DNA from: Selenomonadales bacterium
Lineage (GTDB): Bacteria; Bacillota; Negativicutes; Sporomusales; UBA7701
Direction: 5' to 3'
Assembly: GCA_029976065.1 (NCBI GenBank)
Contig: JARKNV010000003.1
Coordinates: forward strand, 1-64,000
Length of the DNA: 64,000 nucleotides
The notes below the pieces were generated by a model, which saw nothing but the letters and a program-made list of their open reading frames with translations, was not told the DNA's origin and did no database searches. Position 1 is the stretch's first letter. Every line of letters begins with the position of its first letter. Both the position numbers and the translations under genes were made by a program. Below, one piece after another: positions 1-9,842 of this stretch.

Positions 1-322
1 CGATCCGTCCCCACAGTTCTCTGGATAACAAAACACCGGCTGAATATGCTGCGACTTTAGCAGCTTCAGCCGATGCGCGTAACGCCTCATAAACGGATTT
101 TCTCTCATTTCCCGTGGTACAGATAGCGGGGGCAGGTCAGCGGTGCTCCTCAAAGCGCTGGCCAGCGTACATTCGAGTACGCGGCGCGGCGCATCTTGCG
201 ATGCGCCTTGCATCTGTGCCTTATCGCCGACCTTGGGACAATCACACAATCTTCGTCAGAAAATGTATAATATTTTCCTTCCCTGGCAATAATGAAGGAA
301 AACACTCCAGGGAGGGTTTTTC
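1..322. other. Noncoding left edge, palindrome-rich
   Basis: No convincing gene is seen here. Short reading frames on both strands have no ribosome-binding site and no recognisable domain. The stretch holds two hairpins at 165-207 and, just before the BofC-like gene, a CCCTGG (283-288) / CCAGGG (307-312) inverted repeat whose right arm overlaps the ribosome-binding site of the next gene. A TATAAT hexamer at 266-271 has no good -35 partner. Confidence 0.6.
165..207. repeat. Twin-hairpin intergenic palindrome
   Basis: Two perfect inverted repeats lie side by side: GCGTAC (165-170) with GTACGC (177-182), and GGCGCATC (188-195) with GATGCGCC (200-207) around a TTGC loop. The following 13 bases TGCGCCTTGCATC (202-214) recur at 5957-5969 inside another palindromic element. 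The two sites may belong to one family of REP-like intergenic repeats, which is inference from two sites only. Confidence 0.5.
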
Positions 323-898
323 ATGTGGCCCTTTCCCCCCAAGGCGCGAAGGCGCATCCTGCTGGCGGCGGCCCTGCTCGCGACTGCAGCGGCGCTGGCG
401 GCGGCCTACACCAGCGGCGTGCTGCCCTGGCCTGGCAAAGAAAGCCCGGCGCGGGACACCGAAGTAGCCAAACAGGACACAAAAATAAAAATCACTGCCG
501 CCACCGACTTCACCCAGAAAATCACCTACCTTAAATGCGGCGACGAGGAAACCTTCCGCTCCAAGCCGGCCGACAACCTCGTCGGCCTGAACGCCGCCCA
601 GGTCCAGAAAATTTACTCCGGCTGGGCCATCGACAAGTTCGACTCCAAAGAAGTGGCGATGTCCCTCAAGGTCGACAGCTACTGCCGCGAACACGCCAAT
701 AACACGTTTATTGGGGTCAAGGACGGCTATGTAGCCGTATTCGCCGGTCGGCCGGGGCCACGGGCCATCGTTAGGGAAATCACCAAAATCCCCGTCCAGC
801 AGTTGAGCGCCGAAGATATAGCCGAGCTGCGTCAGGGCATGGTCGTCAAATCCCGCGAAGAACTGCTGCGCACCCTCGAAGGCATGCAATCCCAGTGA
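323..898 (+). CDS. BofC-like membrane-anchored protein
   Basis: A 191-residue protein with an N-terminal membrane anchor or signal segment (about residues 11-30, after basic residues), a linker, then a C-terminal domain with the pattern of BofC (bypass of forespore C). The ending, where the product of a Glu/Asp-rich segment selects between 'AEDIAELRQGM' and a terminal helix, matches that domain in my recollection. In Bacillus, BofC inhibits SpoIVB signalling in the space between the two spore membranes, and a similar place is inferred here. The ATG has GGGAGGG seven bases upstream. A strong terminator follows, so the gene is probably transcribed alone. Function is inferred from the domain only. 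Confidence 0.6.
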   Translation: MWPFPPKARRRILLAAALLATAAALAAAYTSGVLPWPGKESPARDTEVAKQDTKIKITAATDFTQKITYLKCGDEETFRSKPADNLVGLNAAQVQKIYSGWAIDKFDSKEVAMSLKVDSYCREHANNTFIGVKDGYVAVFAGRPGPRAIVREITKIPVQQLSAEDIAELRQGMVVKSREELLRTLEGMQSQ

Positions 899-913
899 GA
901 TAGAAGCGTCGCC

Positions 914-943
914 GAGCGTAAGCCTAGTGCTTGCGCTCTTTTT
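914..943 (+). terminator. Rho-independent terminator after BofC-like gene
   Basis: GAGCGTAAGC (914-923) pairs with GCTTGCGCTC (929-938), with one G-U pair, across a CTAGT loop. A run of five T follows. Confidence 0.85.
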
Positions 944-1099
944 GTTGTCCTCATTAGGTACACAAAAACGGCGATTGTATTCAAAATACATTATTGCCAT
1001 AGCAGGAAAATAAGGCATTATTAGCGAAACAATAATTCGTTCTCCGAACAAGAACGTCGTTCGGCGGATGGAAACAACATAGTCAAGGAGTGTATATCG

Positions 1100-1681
1100 A
1101 TGCCCGGAAAACCTGTCCCCGTGGGGATCTCGGCCCGTCACGTCCATGTATGCCAGGAGCATATGGACGTGCTGTTCGGTGCCGGCCACAAACTAACACC
1201 CTTCAAAGATCTTTACCAGATTGGCTACTATGCGGCCGAAGAAACCGTCGACCTCGTAACCCCGAAAGGAACGATCAAAAAAGTACGTATTCTCGGGCCG
1301 GAACGCAAAACCTCCCAGGTGGAGATAGCGCGCACCGACGCCCTTAAATTGGGTATCTCCGTCCCCGTCCGCGACTCGGGCGACCTCGACGGCTCACCGC
1401 CGGTAACCTTGGTCGGGCCCTGTGGCTCAGTCACCTTGGAGAAGGGGGTCATAGCAGCCTGGCGGCATATCCATATGGACCCCGCGGATGCCGCCGCCTT
1501 CGGCGTCAAGGACCGGGACTTCGTGCGGGTCAAATGTCACGGCGAAACCCGGCCGCTCATCTTCGAGAACGTGTTGGTGAGAGTACTGGAAGGCTGGCTG
1601 CTGGAAATGCACCTCGACACCGACGAAGCCAATGCCGCCATGCTCAATAACGGCGACTGCGTGGAAATACTCAAGCCGTAG
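1100..1681 (+). CDS. PduL-type phosphate acyltransferase
   Basis: A 193-residue phosphotransacylase of the PduL family, which interconverts acyl-CoA and acyl-phosphate. The two half-domains carry the expected histidine motifs: ARHVHV near residue 13, WRHIHM near residue 122 and EMHLDTDEAN near residue 171. The protein starts almost directly at the catalytic fold (VPVGISARHVHV), so the N-terminal peptide that targets PduL to microcompartments is absent and a cytosolic enzyme is inferred. AAGGAG lies nine bases before the ATG. Butyrate kinase follows 45 bases later, so the pair probably converts an acyl-CoA to the free acid plus ATP. The acyl chain preferred cannot be read from sequence. Confidence 0.88.
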   Translation: MPGKPVPVGISARHVHVCQEHMDVLFGAGHKLTPFKDLYQIGYYAAEETVDLVTPKGTIKKVRILGPERKTSQVEIARTDALKLGISVPVRDSGDLDGSPPVTLVGPCGSVTLEKGVIAAWRHIHMDPADAAAFGVKDRDFVRVKCHGETRPLIFENVLVRVLEGWLLEMHLDTDEANAAMLNNGDCVEILKP

Positions 1682-1726
1682 CGGCTTTGGGAGCCGCGAG
1701 ATTTACAAAATAGAGGTGAAAAAAGC

Positions 1727-2797
1727 ATGCCCGAAAAAATACTGGCAATCAACCCCGGTTCGACCTCCACGAAAATTGCCGTTTTCGCCGGCAGCCACGA
1801 AGTGCTTACCGAAAACATCAGTCACAGCGCCGAAGAATTGGCCGGGTTTGCCGATATCTTCGCCCAAATCCCTTTTCGGCTGGCCAAAATACGCGAAATC
1901 CTCAAGCATAACGGCTTAGCCCTGCGGGATTTCGCCGCCGTCGTCGGCCGTGGCGGACTGCTTAAGCCGATGCTCAGCGGCACGTATACCGTCAACGCCG
2001 CGATGCTGGACGATCTGAAAAACGCCCGCTACGGGGCGCACGCCTCCAATCTCGGCGCCATCCTGGCAGACCTTTTGGCCGCCGAAGCGTCGATTCCGGC
2101 CTACATCGTCGACCCGGTCGTCGTCGACGAGCTCGACGATGTCGCCCGGATAACAGGCCGGCCGGAAATAACCAAGCGGAGCATTTTCCACGCCCTCAAC
2201 CAGAAAGCCACCGCCAAGCGTTTTGCCCACGGCATAAACCGCAAATATGAAGACCTCAACCTCATCGTCGCCCACCTCGGCGGCGGCATTTCAGTCGGCT
2301 GTCACCGTCAGGGCATGGTTGTCGAAGTCAACAACGCCCTTGACGGCGAAGGGCCGTTCACCCCCGAGCGGGCCGGCACCATCCAGGCGGGGCAATTCGT
2401 CGAACAGGTGCTGGACAGCGGTCTGAGCAAGGGCGAAGTGGCGAAGCTGCTTGCCGGCAAGGGCGGTCTGGTCGCCCTGCTCGGCACGAACGACGCCCGC
2501 GAAGTGGAGAAACGCATCAAGGCCGGGGACAAACAGGCCGAAACCGTCTACGACGCCATGATCTACCAGATCGCCCGCTCCATCGCCGCCGCCGCCGTGC
2601 CGGTATGCGGCCGGGTCGACCACATCATCCTCACCGGCGGCATCGCCTACTCGAACTACCTGACCGCGAGACTCAAGGAATACGTCTCCTTCATCGCACC
2701 GGTCACCGTCGTTCCGGGCGAGAACGAGCTCCAGGCGCTGGCCGAAGGCGCCCTCCGCGTCCTGAACGGCGAAGAGCAGCCGCGGGTATACAAGTAA
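1727..2797 (+). CDS. buk: Butyrate kinase
   Basis: A 356-residue ASKHA-fold acyl kinase that transfers phosphate between butyryl-phosphate and ADP in the last step of butyrate formation, or the reverse. The N-terminal phosphate-binding loop reads NPGSTSTKIAVF. The family segments RSIFHALNQKA (about residue 150) and HLGGGISVGCH (about residue 185) are present, as is the C-terminal adenosine motif ILTGGIAYS. Length is typical. It follows the PduL-type gene closely and is followed by a terminator, giving a two-gene unit. Activity on isobutyrate or other branched acids is possible in this family. Confidence 0.92.
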   Translation: MPEKILAINPGSTSTKIAVFAGSHEVLTENISHSAEELAGFADIFAQIPFRLAKIREILKHNGLALRDFAAVVGRGGLLKPMLSGTYTVNAAMLDDLKNARYGAHASNLGAILADLLAAEASIPAYIVDPVVVDELDDVARITGRPEITKRSIFHALNQKATAKRFAHGINRKYEDLNLIVAHLGGGISVGCHRQGMVVEVNNALDGEGPFTPERAGTIQAGQFVEQVLDSGLSKGEVAKLLAGKGGLVALLGTNDAREVEKRIKAGDKQAETVYDAMIYQIARSIAAAAVPVCGRVDHIILTGGIAYSNYLTARLKEYVSFIAPVTVVPGENELQALAEGALRVLNGEEQPRVYK

Positions 2798-2810
2798 ACA
2801 GGTTGTGTAC

Positions 2811-2847
2811 AGCCCACCCCTGCAGTCAAGCGGCGGGTGGGCTTTTT
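2811..2847 (+). terminator. Terminator after buk
   Basis: AGCCCACCC (2811-2819) pairs with GGGTGGGCT (2835-2843) over a 15-base loop, followed by a T run. It separates buk from ruvC. Confidence 0.8.
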
Positions 2848-2925
2848 CCTGCTTGTCCTGCCGAATATATGGAAGGAATAAGGTTTTTATCCGTCGAATT
2901 ACCGATTGACAAAGGAGGGCGCGAA

Positions 2926-3423
2926 ATGCTCGTACTCGGCATCGACCCAGGCACCGCCATCTGCGGTTGGGGCGTGGTCCGCCAGGAAGGCAGCCGCATC
3001 AAGGCCGTCGCCTACGGCGCCGCGCAAACCAGCCCCGACCTCGACACGGCCGCCCGCCTCGCCATCGTCCATAGCGCCATCGACGCGCTCATCAAGGAAC
3101 ACCGGCCGGACGTCGTCGGCGTCGAACAGCTCTTCTTCAACAAGAACGTCACCACCGCCATGACCGTCGGCCAGGCCCGCGGCGTCATCCTTCTCGCCGC
3201 CGCCCAAAACGGCATCCCCGTCGCCGAATGCACCCCCCTGCAGGTCAAACAAGCCGTTGTCGGCTACGGCAAAGCCACCAAGGAACAGGTCATCTACATG
3301 ACCACGAAACTTCTCTGCCTGCCGGCCAAACCCCATCCCGACGACGTGGCCGATGCCCTGGCTGTGGCGATCTGCACCGCCCACACCAGCACCTTGAGCA
3401 AAATGAGGGACAACAAGCGATGA
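2926..3423 (+). CDS. ruvC: Holliday junction resolvase RuvC
   Basis: A 165-residue RNase H-fold endonuclease that cuts Holliday junctions as part of RuvABC. Acidic catalytic residues are visible in GIDPGTAICGWGV at the N-terminus, VEQLFFNKN near residue 65 and HPDDVADALAVAI near residue 137. The start at 2926 is chosen because AAAGGAGGGC lies just upstream and the protein then begins MLVLGIDPG; the frame is open much further upstream but that part is unrelated. Its stop overlaps the ruvA start as ATGA. Confidence 0.96.
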   Translation: MLVLGIDPGTAICGWGVVRQEGSRIKAVAYGAAQTSPDLDTAARLAIVHSAIDALIKEHRPDVVGVEQLFFNKNVTTAMTVGQARGVILLAAAQNGIPVAECTPLQVKQAVVGYGKATKEQVIYMTTKLLCLPAKPHPDDVADALAVAICTAHTSTLSKMRDNKR

Positions 3424-4022
3424 TCGGTTATCTCAAAGGCACCGTCAGCCATCTCTATAACGAACACTGCTTCCTCGACGTCCAGGGGGTCGGCTACCGC
3501 GTTTTCATCCCCGCCTCCACCCGTCAGAAGCTCACCGTCGGCGCAGGCGTCACCCTCTTCACCCACCTCAACGTCCGCGAAGACGCCCTGCTGCTGTATG
3601 GCTTCCTCGCCGCCGGCGAGTACGAACTCTTTCAGCACCTCATAACAATTACCGGCGTGGGGCCCAAGGTGGCCCTCGGCGTCCTGTCGGCCATCAATCC
3701 TGACGAGTTCCGCGCCGCCATCAGCCAGAAAAACGCCGCTCTGCTCACCCGCATTCCCGGCATCGGCAAGAAGACGGCCGAGCGCCTTATCCTCGAACTG
3801 AAAGACAAAATCGGCCTGCCGGACGATTTCACCCCGTCTGCCGTCAAAGCCGGCCTGGCGGCCGAAGTGCCGCAGGGCGCCCGCCAGGAAGCCATCCAGG
3901 CGCTGGTATCGCTGGGCTACAGTCAAAGCGAGGTCGGCGCCGTCCTCCAGAAAATCGCCGCCGACGGTCTGAGCGCCGAAGAAATGATCAAGCTAGCTCT
4001 CAAAGAGTTCGCCAGGAGGTAG
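3420..4022 (+). CDS. ruvA: Holliday junction helicase subunit RuvA
   Basis: A 200-residue junction-binding subunit that loads RuvB onto four-way junctions. It has an N-terminal OB fold (MIGYLKGTVSHLYNEHCF), two helix-hairpin-helix motifs (ITGVGPKVALGVLS and IPGIGKKTAERLILELKDK, about residues 75-130) and a C-terminal RuvB-contact domain ending in EEMIKLALKEF. The ATG overlaps the ruvC stop, which indicates translational coupling. ruvB begins four bases after its stop. Confidence 0.97.
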   Translation: MIGYLKGTVSHLYNEHCFLDVQGVGYRVFIPASTRQKLTVGAGVTLFTHLNVREDALLLYGFLAAGEYELFQHLITITGVGPKVALGVLSAINPDEFRAAISQKNAALLTRIPGIGKKTAERLILELKDKIGLPDDFTPSAVKAGLAAEVPQGARQEAIQALVSLGYSQSEVGAVLQKIAADGLSAEEMIKLALKEFARR

Positions 4023-4025
4023 TCC

Positions 4026-5054
4026 ATGGAAGAAGACAGAATCGTCGCCGGCGGCGTTCAGGACGCCGACACGTGGCAATACAGCCTGCGGCCGCGGCGA
4101 CTGAACGAATACATCGGCCAGGACCAGGTAAAACAAAACCTCACCGTGTTCATCCAGGCCGCCGCCGCCCGCGGCGAAGCCCTCGACCACGTTCTTCTCT
4201 ACGGGCCGCCAGGCCTGGGGAAAACCACCCTCGCCGGCATCATCGCCAACGAACTCGGCGTAGGTTTCCGCGTCACCTCCGGCCCGGCCGTCGAGCGCCC
4301 CGGCGACCTTGCCGCCCTGCTCACCAACCTCGGCGACAAGGACGTCCTCTTCATCGACGAAATCCACCGCCTGCCCCGCGGCGTAGAGGAGATTCTCTAC
4401 ACCGCCATGGAAGACTATGCCCTCGACATCATCATCGGCAAAGGGCCCAGCGCCCGCTCCATCCGCCTCGACCTGCCCCGCTTCACCCTCGTAGGCGCCA
4501 CCACCCGGGCCGGCGCCCTGAGCGCGCCGCTCCGCGACCGGTTCGGCGTCGTCTGCCGCCTTGAATACTACGAGCAGCAGCACCTCGAGTGTATTATAAA
4601 CCGGGCCGCGGAAATACTGAACATTACCGTCGACGCCCGGGGCGCGCAGGAGATCGCCCGCCGCTCCCGCGGCACGCCGCGGGTGGCCAACCGTCTCCTC
4701 AAACGGGTCCGCGATTACGCCCAGGTCGCCGCCGACGGCGTCATCACCCAGACCGTTGCCGACCAGGCCCTCGCCATGCTCGAAGTAGATCACCGCGGCC
4801 TCGACAAAACCGACCGGCGGCTGCTCACAACCATCATCGCCATGTTCGGCGGCGGACCGGTCGGCGTCGAAACGCTCGCCGCCGCCATCAGTGAAGAAAC
4901 CGCCACCATTGAGGACGTCTACGAGCCCTTCCTCATGCAGTTGGGCCTCTTAAGCCGCACCCCCCGCGGGCGTGTCGCCACCCCCGCCGCCTACGACCAT
5001 GTCGGCATTCCCTATAAGACCGAGAACGGAGAAAAACAAGAAAAGCTCTGGTGA
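4026..5054 (+). CDS. ruvB: Holliday junction helicase motor RuvB
   Basis: A 342-residue AAA+ ATPase that drives branch migration. Walker A is [12 protein letters not shown] (about residue 60), Walker B is LFIDEIHRL (about residue 108), and sensor 1 with the arginine finger region reads [18 protein letters not shown]. The C-terminal winged helix ends in [15 protein letters not shown]. It is the last gene of the ruvCAB unit; its stop overlaps the GTG of queH. Confidence 0.97.
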   Translation: MEEDRIVAGGVQDADTWQYSLRPRRLNEYIGQDQVKQNLTVFIQAAAARGEALDHVLLYGPPGLGKTTLAGIIANELGVGFRVTSGPAVERPGDLAALLTNLGDKDVLFIDEIHRLPRGVEEILYTAMEDYALDIIIGKGPSARSIRLDLPRFTLVGATTRAGALSAPLRDRFGVVCRLEYYEQQHLECIINRAAEILNITVDARGAQEIARRSRGTPRVANRLLKRVRDYAQVAADGVITQTVADQALAMLEVDHRGLDKTDRRLLTTIIAMFGGGPVGVETLAAAISEETATIEDVYEPFLMQLGLLSRTPRGRVATPAAYDHVGIPYKTENGEKQEKLW

Positions 5055-5608
5055 AAACGATGAAGATGCTGCTCCACCTTTGCTGCGGCCCCTGCGCCTG
5101 CTTCCCGGTCAAGCACCTGCGCGACGCGGGCCACGAAATCGTGGGCTACTTCTACAACCCCAACATTCACCCCTACAAGGAATTCACCCGCCGCCTCGAC
5201 ACCAGCAGGGAATTCGCCGCCAAGGTCGGCCTCGACCTCGTCGTCGATGCGGCTTACGACCTCGAAGGCTACTTGGCCAATGCCTTAGCCGCCGGCAGCG
5301 ACCGTTGCCGGGCCTGCTACGGGCTTAGGCTGCGGCAGGCCGCCCGCTACGCCCGTGAAAACGGCTTCGACTGCTTCACGACCACGCTGCTCGTCAGTCC
5401 TTACCAGCGCCACGAGATCATCAAAGAAGTCGGTGAAAGCATCGCCGCTGCCGAAAACGTGCCGTTCTGCTATTTGGACTTCCGGCTCGGCTGGCAGGAA
5501 GGCGTCCAGATAAGCAAAGACCTGGAACTGTACCGTCAGCCCTACTGCGGCTGCATCTTCAGCGAACGGGACCGCTATTACAAACCTCGCAAGGAGGCTC
5601 GCCAATAA
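5051..5608 (+). CDS. queH: Epoxyqueuosine reductase QueH
   Basis: A 185-residue QueH (formerly DUF208) enzyme, which performs the last step of queuosine synthesis in tRNA by reducing epoxyqueuosine. The cysteine motifs expected to hold iron-sulfur and metal centres are visible: LCCGPCACF near residue 10, DRCRACYG near residue 80 and PYCGCIF near residue 166. The GTG at 5051 overlaps the ruvB stop; an ATG at 5060 is an alternative start. The queA and tgt genes nearby support the role. Confidence 0.93.
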   Translation: MKTMKMLLHLCCGPCACFPVKHLRDAGHEIVGYFYNPNIHPYKEFTRRLDTSREFAAKVGLDLVVDAAYDLEGYLANALAAGSDRCRACYGLRLRQAARYARENGFDCFTTTLLVSPYQRHEIIKEVGESIAAAENVPFCYLDFRLGWQEGVQISKDLELYRQPYCGCIFSERDRYYKPRKEARQ

Positions 5609-5832
5609 TGCCCGGTTTTGACTCCTTCGGCAAAACCCTGATGATTTTCGGCGCCGTCCTTCTGCTCGTCGGGGCGGTCCTTCACTTCGGCGGAAAAATA
5701 CCCTGGCTGGGCAAACTGCCCGGCGATATCCACGTGGAAAAGGAAAACTTCAGCTTCTACTTCCCGGTCGTGACCTGCATCGTCATCAGCGTGATCCTGA
5801 CCGTAGTCTTCAATCTTTTCGGCCGCCGCTAG
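5608..5832 (+). CDS. DUF2905 small membrane protein
   Basis: A 74-residue protein with two predicted membrane helices (about residues 8-30 and 48-70) joined by a loop containing GKIPWLGKLPGDIHVEKENF, the hallmark of DUF2905. Function is unknown. Its ATG overlaps the queH stop by one base (TAATG), so translation is coupled. The same gene is often found beside ruvB and queH in Firmicutes. Confidence 0.88.
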   Translation: MPGFDSFGKTLMIFGAVLLLVGAVLHFGGKIPWLGKLPGDIHVEKENFSFYFPVVTCIVISVILTVVFNLFGRR

Positions 5833-5836
5833 TCGG

Positions 5837-5988
5837 CCGTTTGAAAAGTCCATCTGCGGCGTACCCGCAAGGGGCAGGCCGTCGTTCTAAGGTGCTTCGC
5901 CCTGCGGGCATAAGCGATCGCATCGACGTTAAAGCGTCGTGTGTCTGCTTATCCGGTGCGCCTTGCATCCGGAGCTTTTCAAATCGGC
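5837..5988. repeat. Palindromic intergenic element (MITE-like)
   Basis: The ends of this roughly 150-bp stretch are imperfect inverted repeats. TTTGAAAAG (5840-5848) on the left matches CTTTTCAAA (5975-5983) on the right, with further matching bases inward and outward. Inside, ATAAGC and GCTTAT flank a CGACG/CGTCG hairpin. It encodes nothing and lies between the DUF2905 gene and the SpoIID-domain gene. It shares TGCGCCTTGCATC with the palindromic stretch at 202-214. A mobile nonautonomous element or a structured RNA are both possible. Confidence 0.55.
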
Positions 5989-6016
5989 TTTAAATACTTG
6001 GCCAAAAGGAGTACAT

Positions 6017-7345
6017 ATGCGCACGACACTTCTTGTATTGGGCTTTCTGCTTCTTGCCCTGCTGCCGGTTGCGGCCGAGGCCGGACCGTCCGGCCAGCCG
6101 CTTATCAAGGTCGGCCTATGGTCCAACCAGACGAGCGTAATCCTGTCGGCCGATGCTGGCTTTTCCATCGCCGATGCCGACAGCAAGGACATCCTGGGCA
6201 GCTACAAGGCCAAGGAGAAAGTCACCGTCAAGTTTGCCGCCGCCGGCCTGGTTGTGAACGGCCAACCGGTCGCCGCCCGGGAAATAACGGTCGTCCTGCC
6301 CGCCAAAGCCCCTGCCGGCATCGAAGTCAACCGACGCGAGTACAGGGGAACGGTAAGCGTCCGCCGCACAGTCGGCAAAAACGGTCTGACCGTAGTCAAT
6401 ACCCTGCCGCTCGAAGAATACATATACGGCATCATCGCCCGCGAAATCTCCCCCGCCTGGCCGCTGGAAGCCGTGAAGGCGCAGGCGGTGGCTGCCCGCA
6501 CCTATGCGCTCTACAGCCTTGGCAAACACCGCGACGACGGCTACGACGTCTGCGCCACCACCGACTGCCAGGTCTACGGCGGCATGACCGCCGAGGACGC
6601 CCGCGCCACCAAGGCGGTGGACGACACCCGCGGACTGGTCGTCGCCTACAAAGGCAAACCGATTCCCGCATACTTCCACGGCAGCGGCGGCGGCTACACC
6701 GAAAACAGCGAGAATGTCTGGGGAGGCCATCATCCGGCGCTGCGCGCCGTGATCGATTACGATGAAGAATCGCCGCATTACAGCTGGGAGAAACAGTTCA
6801 CCCAGAAAGAGATTGAAGCGGCCCTGGCAAGCGCCGGCATCAAGATCGGCGCCCTGCAGGCCATCGAACTGTCCCCGCTGACCAAGCCGCCGGTCAACGC
6901 TTCCGATCGCGGCGTATCCGGGCGGATAACCGAACTCCGCCTCATCGGCAGCGCCGGCAACACCGTGGTGAGCGGCACCAAGCTGCGCACCGTCCTCGGC
7001 CTCAACAGCACCCTCTTCGACATCAAGGTAGTCCTCCCGTCCGAGAAAGCGGTGAAGTTTGAGATCACCGACAGCTATGGCGACCGCGACACGAAAACCG
7101 TGCCGATCAACACCAAGCCGTTGCCCGAAAAAGGCTTCTCCGTCGACAAACCCGATATCCGGCGCGTAACCGGCAGAACCAATGAAACCATTATCTTCAC
7201 CGGCTTCGGCTGGGGCCACGGCATCGGCCTCTCTCAGTGGGGCGCCAAGGCCATGGCCGAAAGGGCTCCGACCGGCAACACCGCATATTTCAAAGAGATA
7301 TTGAAACACTACTACACAGGCGTAGAGATTCAGAAACTCTACTGA
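6017..7345 (+). CDS. SpoIID/LytB-domain cell-wall protein
   Basis: A 442-residue exported protein with a clear signal peptide (first about 22 residues, ending AAEA) and a SpoIID/LytB domain. Diagnostic segments are [20 protein letters not shown] (about residue 130), [27 protein letters not shown] and, at the C-terminus, [19 protein letters not shown]. SpoIID is a lytic transglycosylase that thins peptidoglycan during forespore engulfment; LytB-type members stimulate amidases. Lying among queuosine genes and outside the spoIIQ/spoIIR neighbourhood, it could be either. The start at 6017 gives the signal peptide and follows AAAGGAG. Confidence 0.88.
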   Translation: MRTTLLVLGFLLLALLPVAAEAGPSGQPLIKVGLWSNQTSVILSADAGFSIADADSKDILGSYKAKEKVTVKFAAAGLVVNGQPVAAREITVVLPAKAPAGIEVNRREYRGTVSVRRTVGKNGLTVVNTLPLEEYIYGIIAREISPAWPLEAVKAQAVAARTYALYSLGKHRDDGYDVCATTDCQVYGGMTAEDARATKAVDDTRGLVVAYKGKPIPAYFHGSGGGYTENSENVWGGHHPALRAVIDYDEESPHYSWEKQFTQKEIEAALASAGIKIGALQAIELSPLTKPPVNASDRGVSGRITELRLIGSAGNTVVSGTKLRTVLGLNSTLFDIKVVLPSEKAVKFEITDSYGDRDTKTVPINTKPLPEKGFSVDKPDIRRVTGRTNETIIFTGFGWGHGIGLSQWGAKAMAERAPTGNTAYFKEILKHYYTGVEIQKLY

Positions 7346-7356
7346 GGGAGTCTCCC

Positions 7357-8376
7357 ATGCAGCTATCCGATTTCGACTACCATCTGCCGGAAGAGCTGAT
7401 CGCCCAGCATCCCGCCGAAGTCCGCGACCAGTCGCGGCTCCTGGTGCTGGACAGAACGGCCGGCACCGTCGCCCACCGCCGCTTCTACGATCTGCCGTCA
7501 TACCTCGTTCCCGGCGACACCCTCGTATTCAACGACACACGGGTAATCCCCGCCCGCCTCGTCGGCACCAAGGCCGACACCGACGCCAGGGTGGAGGTGT
7601 TCCTCTTGAACCGCCTGGCGGACGACCGCTGGGAAACGCTCGTCAAACCGGGCCGCAAGCTCCGCCCGGGGGCGGTTGTCAGCTTCGGCGACGACCTGAG
7701 CGGGGAAATACTTGACGTTACCGACTTTGGCGGACGTGTCGTCCGCTTTAGTTTTAACGGCATTTTCGAAGAAGTGCTCGACAGGCTCGGGGAAACGCCG
7801 CTGCCGCCGTACATCCACGAGCAGCTTAAGGACAGGGAGCGCTACCAGACCGTCTACTCGCGCGAGCGCGGCTCGGCGGCCGCCCCCACCGCGGGCTTGC
7901 ATTTCACTGACAAACTTCTGTCATCTCTGGCCGAAAACTCTATCAACCTGGCCTTCCTAACCCTTCACGTCGGCCTGGGCACCTTCCGGCCGGTCAGTGT
8001 GGAAAATATCCTCGACCACAAGATGCACCGCGAATATTACTCCATTCCGCCGGCGGCGGCAGACATGGTCAACCGCGTCAAAGAACGCGGCGGGCGGATA
8101 ATCGCCGTCGGCACGACCGCCGTCAGGACGCTGGAGACCGTCGCCCGGGACGACCGGATCGAAGCCGGCAGCGGCTGGACGGACATTTTCATCTATCCCG
8201 GCTACCGCTTCAAAATGGTCGATGCCCTGCTCACCAACTTCCACCTCCCGAAATCGACCCTGCTGATGCTGGTCAGCGCCCTGGCAGGCCGGGAGAACAT
8301 TCTGGCCGCCTACCGCGAAGCCGTAGCCGAGCGCTACCGGTTCTTCAGCTTCGGCGACGCCATGCTGATTATTTGA
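7357..8376 (+). CDS. queA: tRNA ribosyltransferase-isomerase QueA
   Basis: A 339-residue enzyme that transfers and isomerises ribose from S-adenosylmethionine onto preQ1-tRNA to give epoxyqueuosine. It begins [20 protein letters not shown] and contains the family segments [15 protein letters not shown] (about residue 50), PTAGLHFT (about residue 175), [12 protein letters not shown] and [15 protein letters not shown]. Length is typical. The start at 7357 follows GAGGGAG, eleven bases after the SpoIID-domain gene. Confidence 0.96.
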   Translation: MQLSDFDYHLPEELIAQHPAEVRDQSRLLVLDRTAGTVAHRRFYDLPSYLVPGDTLVFNDTRVIPARLVGTKADTDARVEVFLLNRLADDRWETLVKPGRKLRPGAVVSFGDDLSGEILDVTDFGGRVVRFSFNGIFEEVLDRLGETPLPPYIHEQLKDRERYQTVYSRERGSAAAPTAGLHFTDKLLSSLAENSINLAFLTLHVGLGTFRPVSVENILDHKMHREYYSIPPAAADMVNRVKERGGRIIAVGTTAVRTLETVARDDRIEAGSGWTDIFIYPGYRFKMVDALLTNFHLPKSTLLMLVSALAGRENILAAYREAVAERYRFFSFGDAMLII

Positions 8377-9504
<1,128 letters not shown>

Positions 9505-9561
9505 AGGATTTACGGCAAAGGCGCAGAATATATCGGGAGGACGAAACGGGAGGTGAGTGGT

Positions 9562-9840
9562 ATGGAGTTTCTTTCGCCGGAAATAATGCAATGGGCACCG
9601 TTTGTAATCATGATCGTTATCTTCTACTTCCTGTTCTACAGGCCGCAGAAGAACGAGCAGAAAAAACGCGCCGACATGCTCGGCAACCTGAAGAAGGGCG
9701 ACCGCGTCGTCACCATTGGCGGCCTTCACGGAACGATAATCGCGTTTAGCGACGACACCGTGACCATCAAAGTGGCGGAAAAAGTCGAACTTGATTTCAA
9801 CCGTTCGGCAGTAGCGTCGGTCAAGACAAAGGCTGAATAA
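9562..9840 (+). CDS. yajC: Preprotein translocase accessory protein YajC
   Basis: A 92-residue protein with one N-terminal membrane helix (about residues 9-27) followed by RPQKNEQKKRADMLGNLKKG and the small beta domain of YajC (RVVTIGGLHGTI). It associates with SecDF in the inner membrane. The start at 9562 is preferred to a GTG at 9553 because GGGAGGTGAG fits its ribosome-binding site. The tgt-yajC order is common, with secDF 2.4 kb further on. Confidence 0.94.
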   Translation: MEFLSPEIMQWAPFVIMIVIFYFLFYRPQKNEQKKRADMLGNLKKGDRVVTIGGLHGTIIAFSDDTVTIKVAEKVELDFNRSAVASVKTKAE

Positions 9841-9842
9841 TC

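Noticed and set aside
242-1189. A 315-codon - strand frame across the BofC-like and PduL genes
   Set aside because: It spans two terminators and an intergenic gap, lacks any recognisable motif and opposes two well-supported genes.
2605-2925. Upstream extension of ruvC over the buk end
   Set aside because: The frame crosses the buk terminator, and RuvC homology begins at 2926 behind a strong ribosome-binding site.
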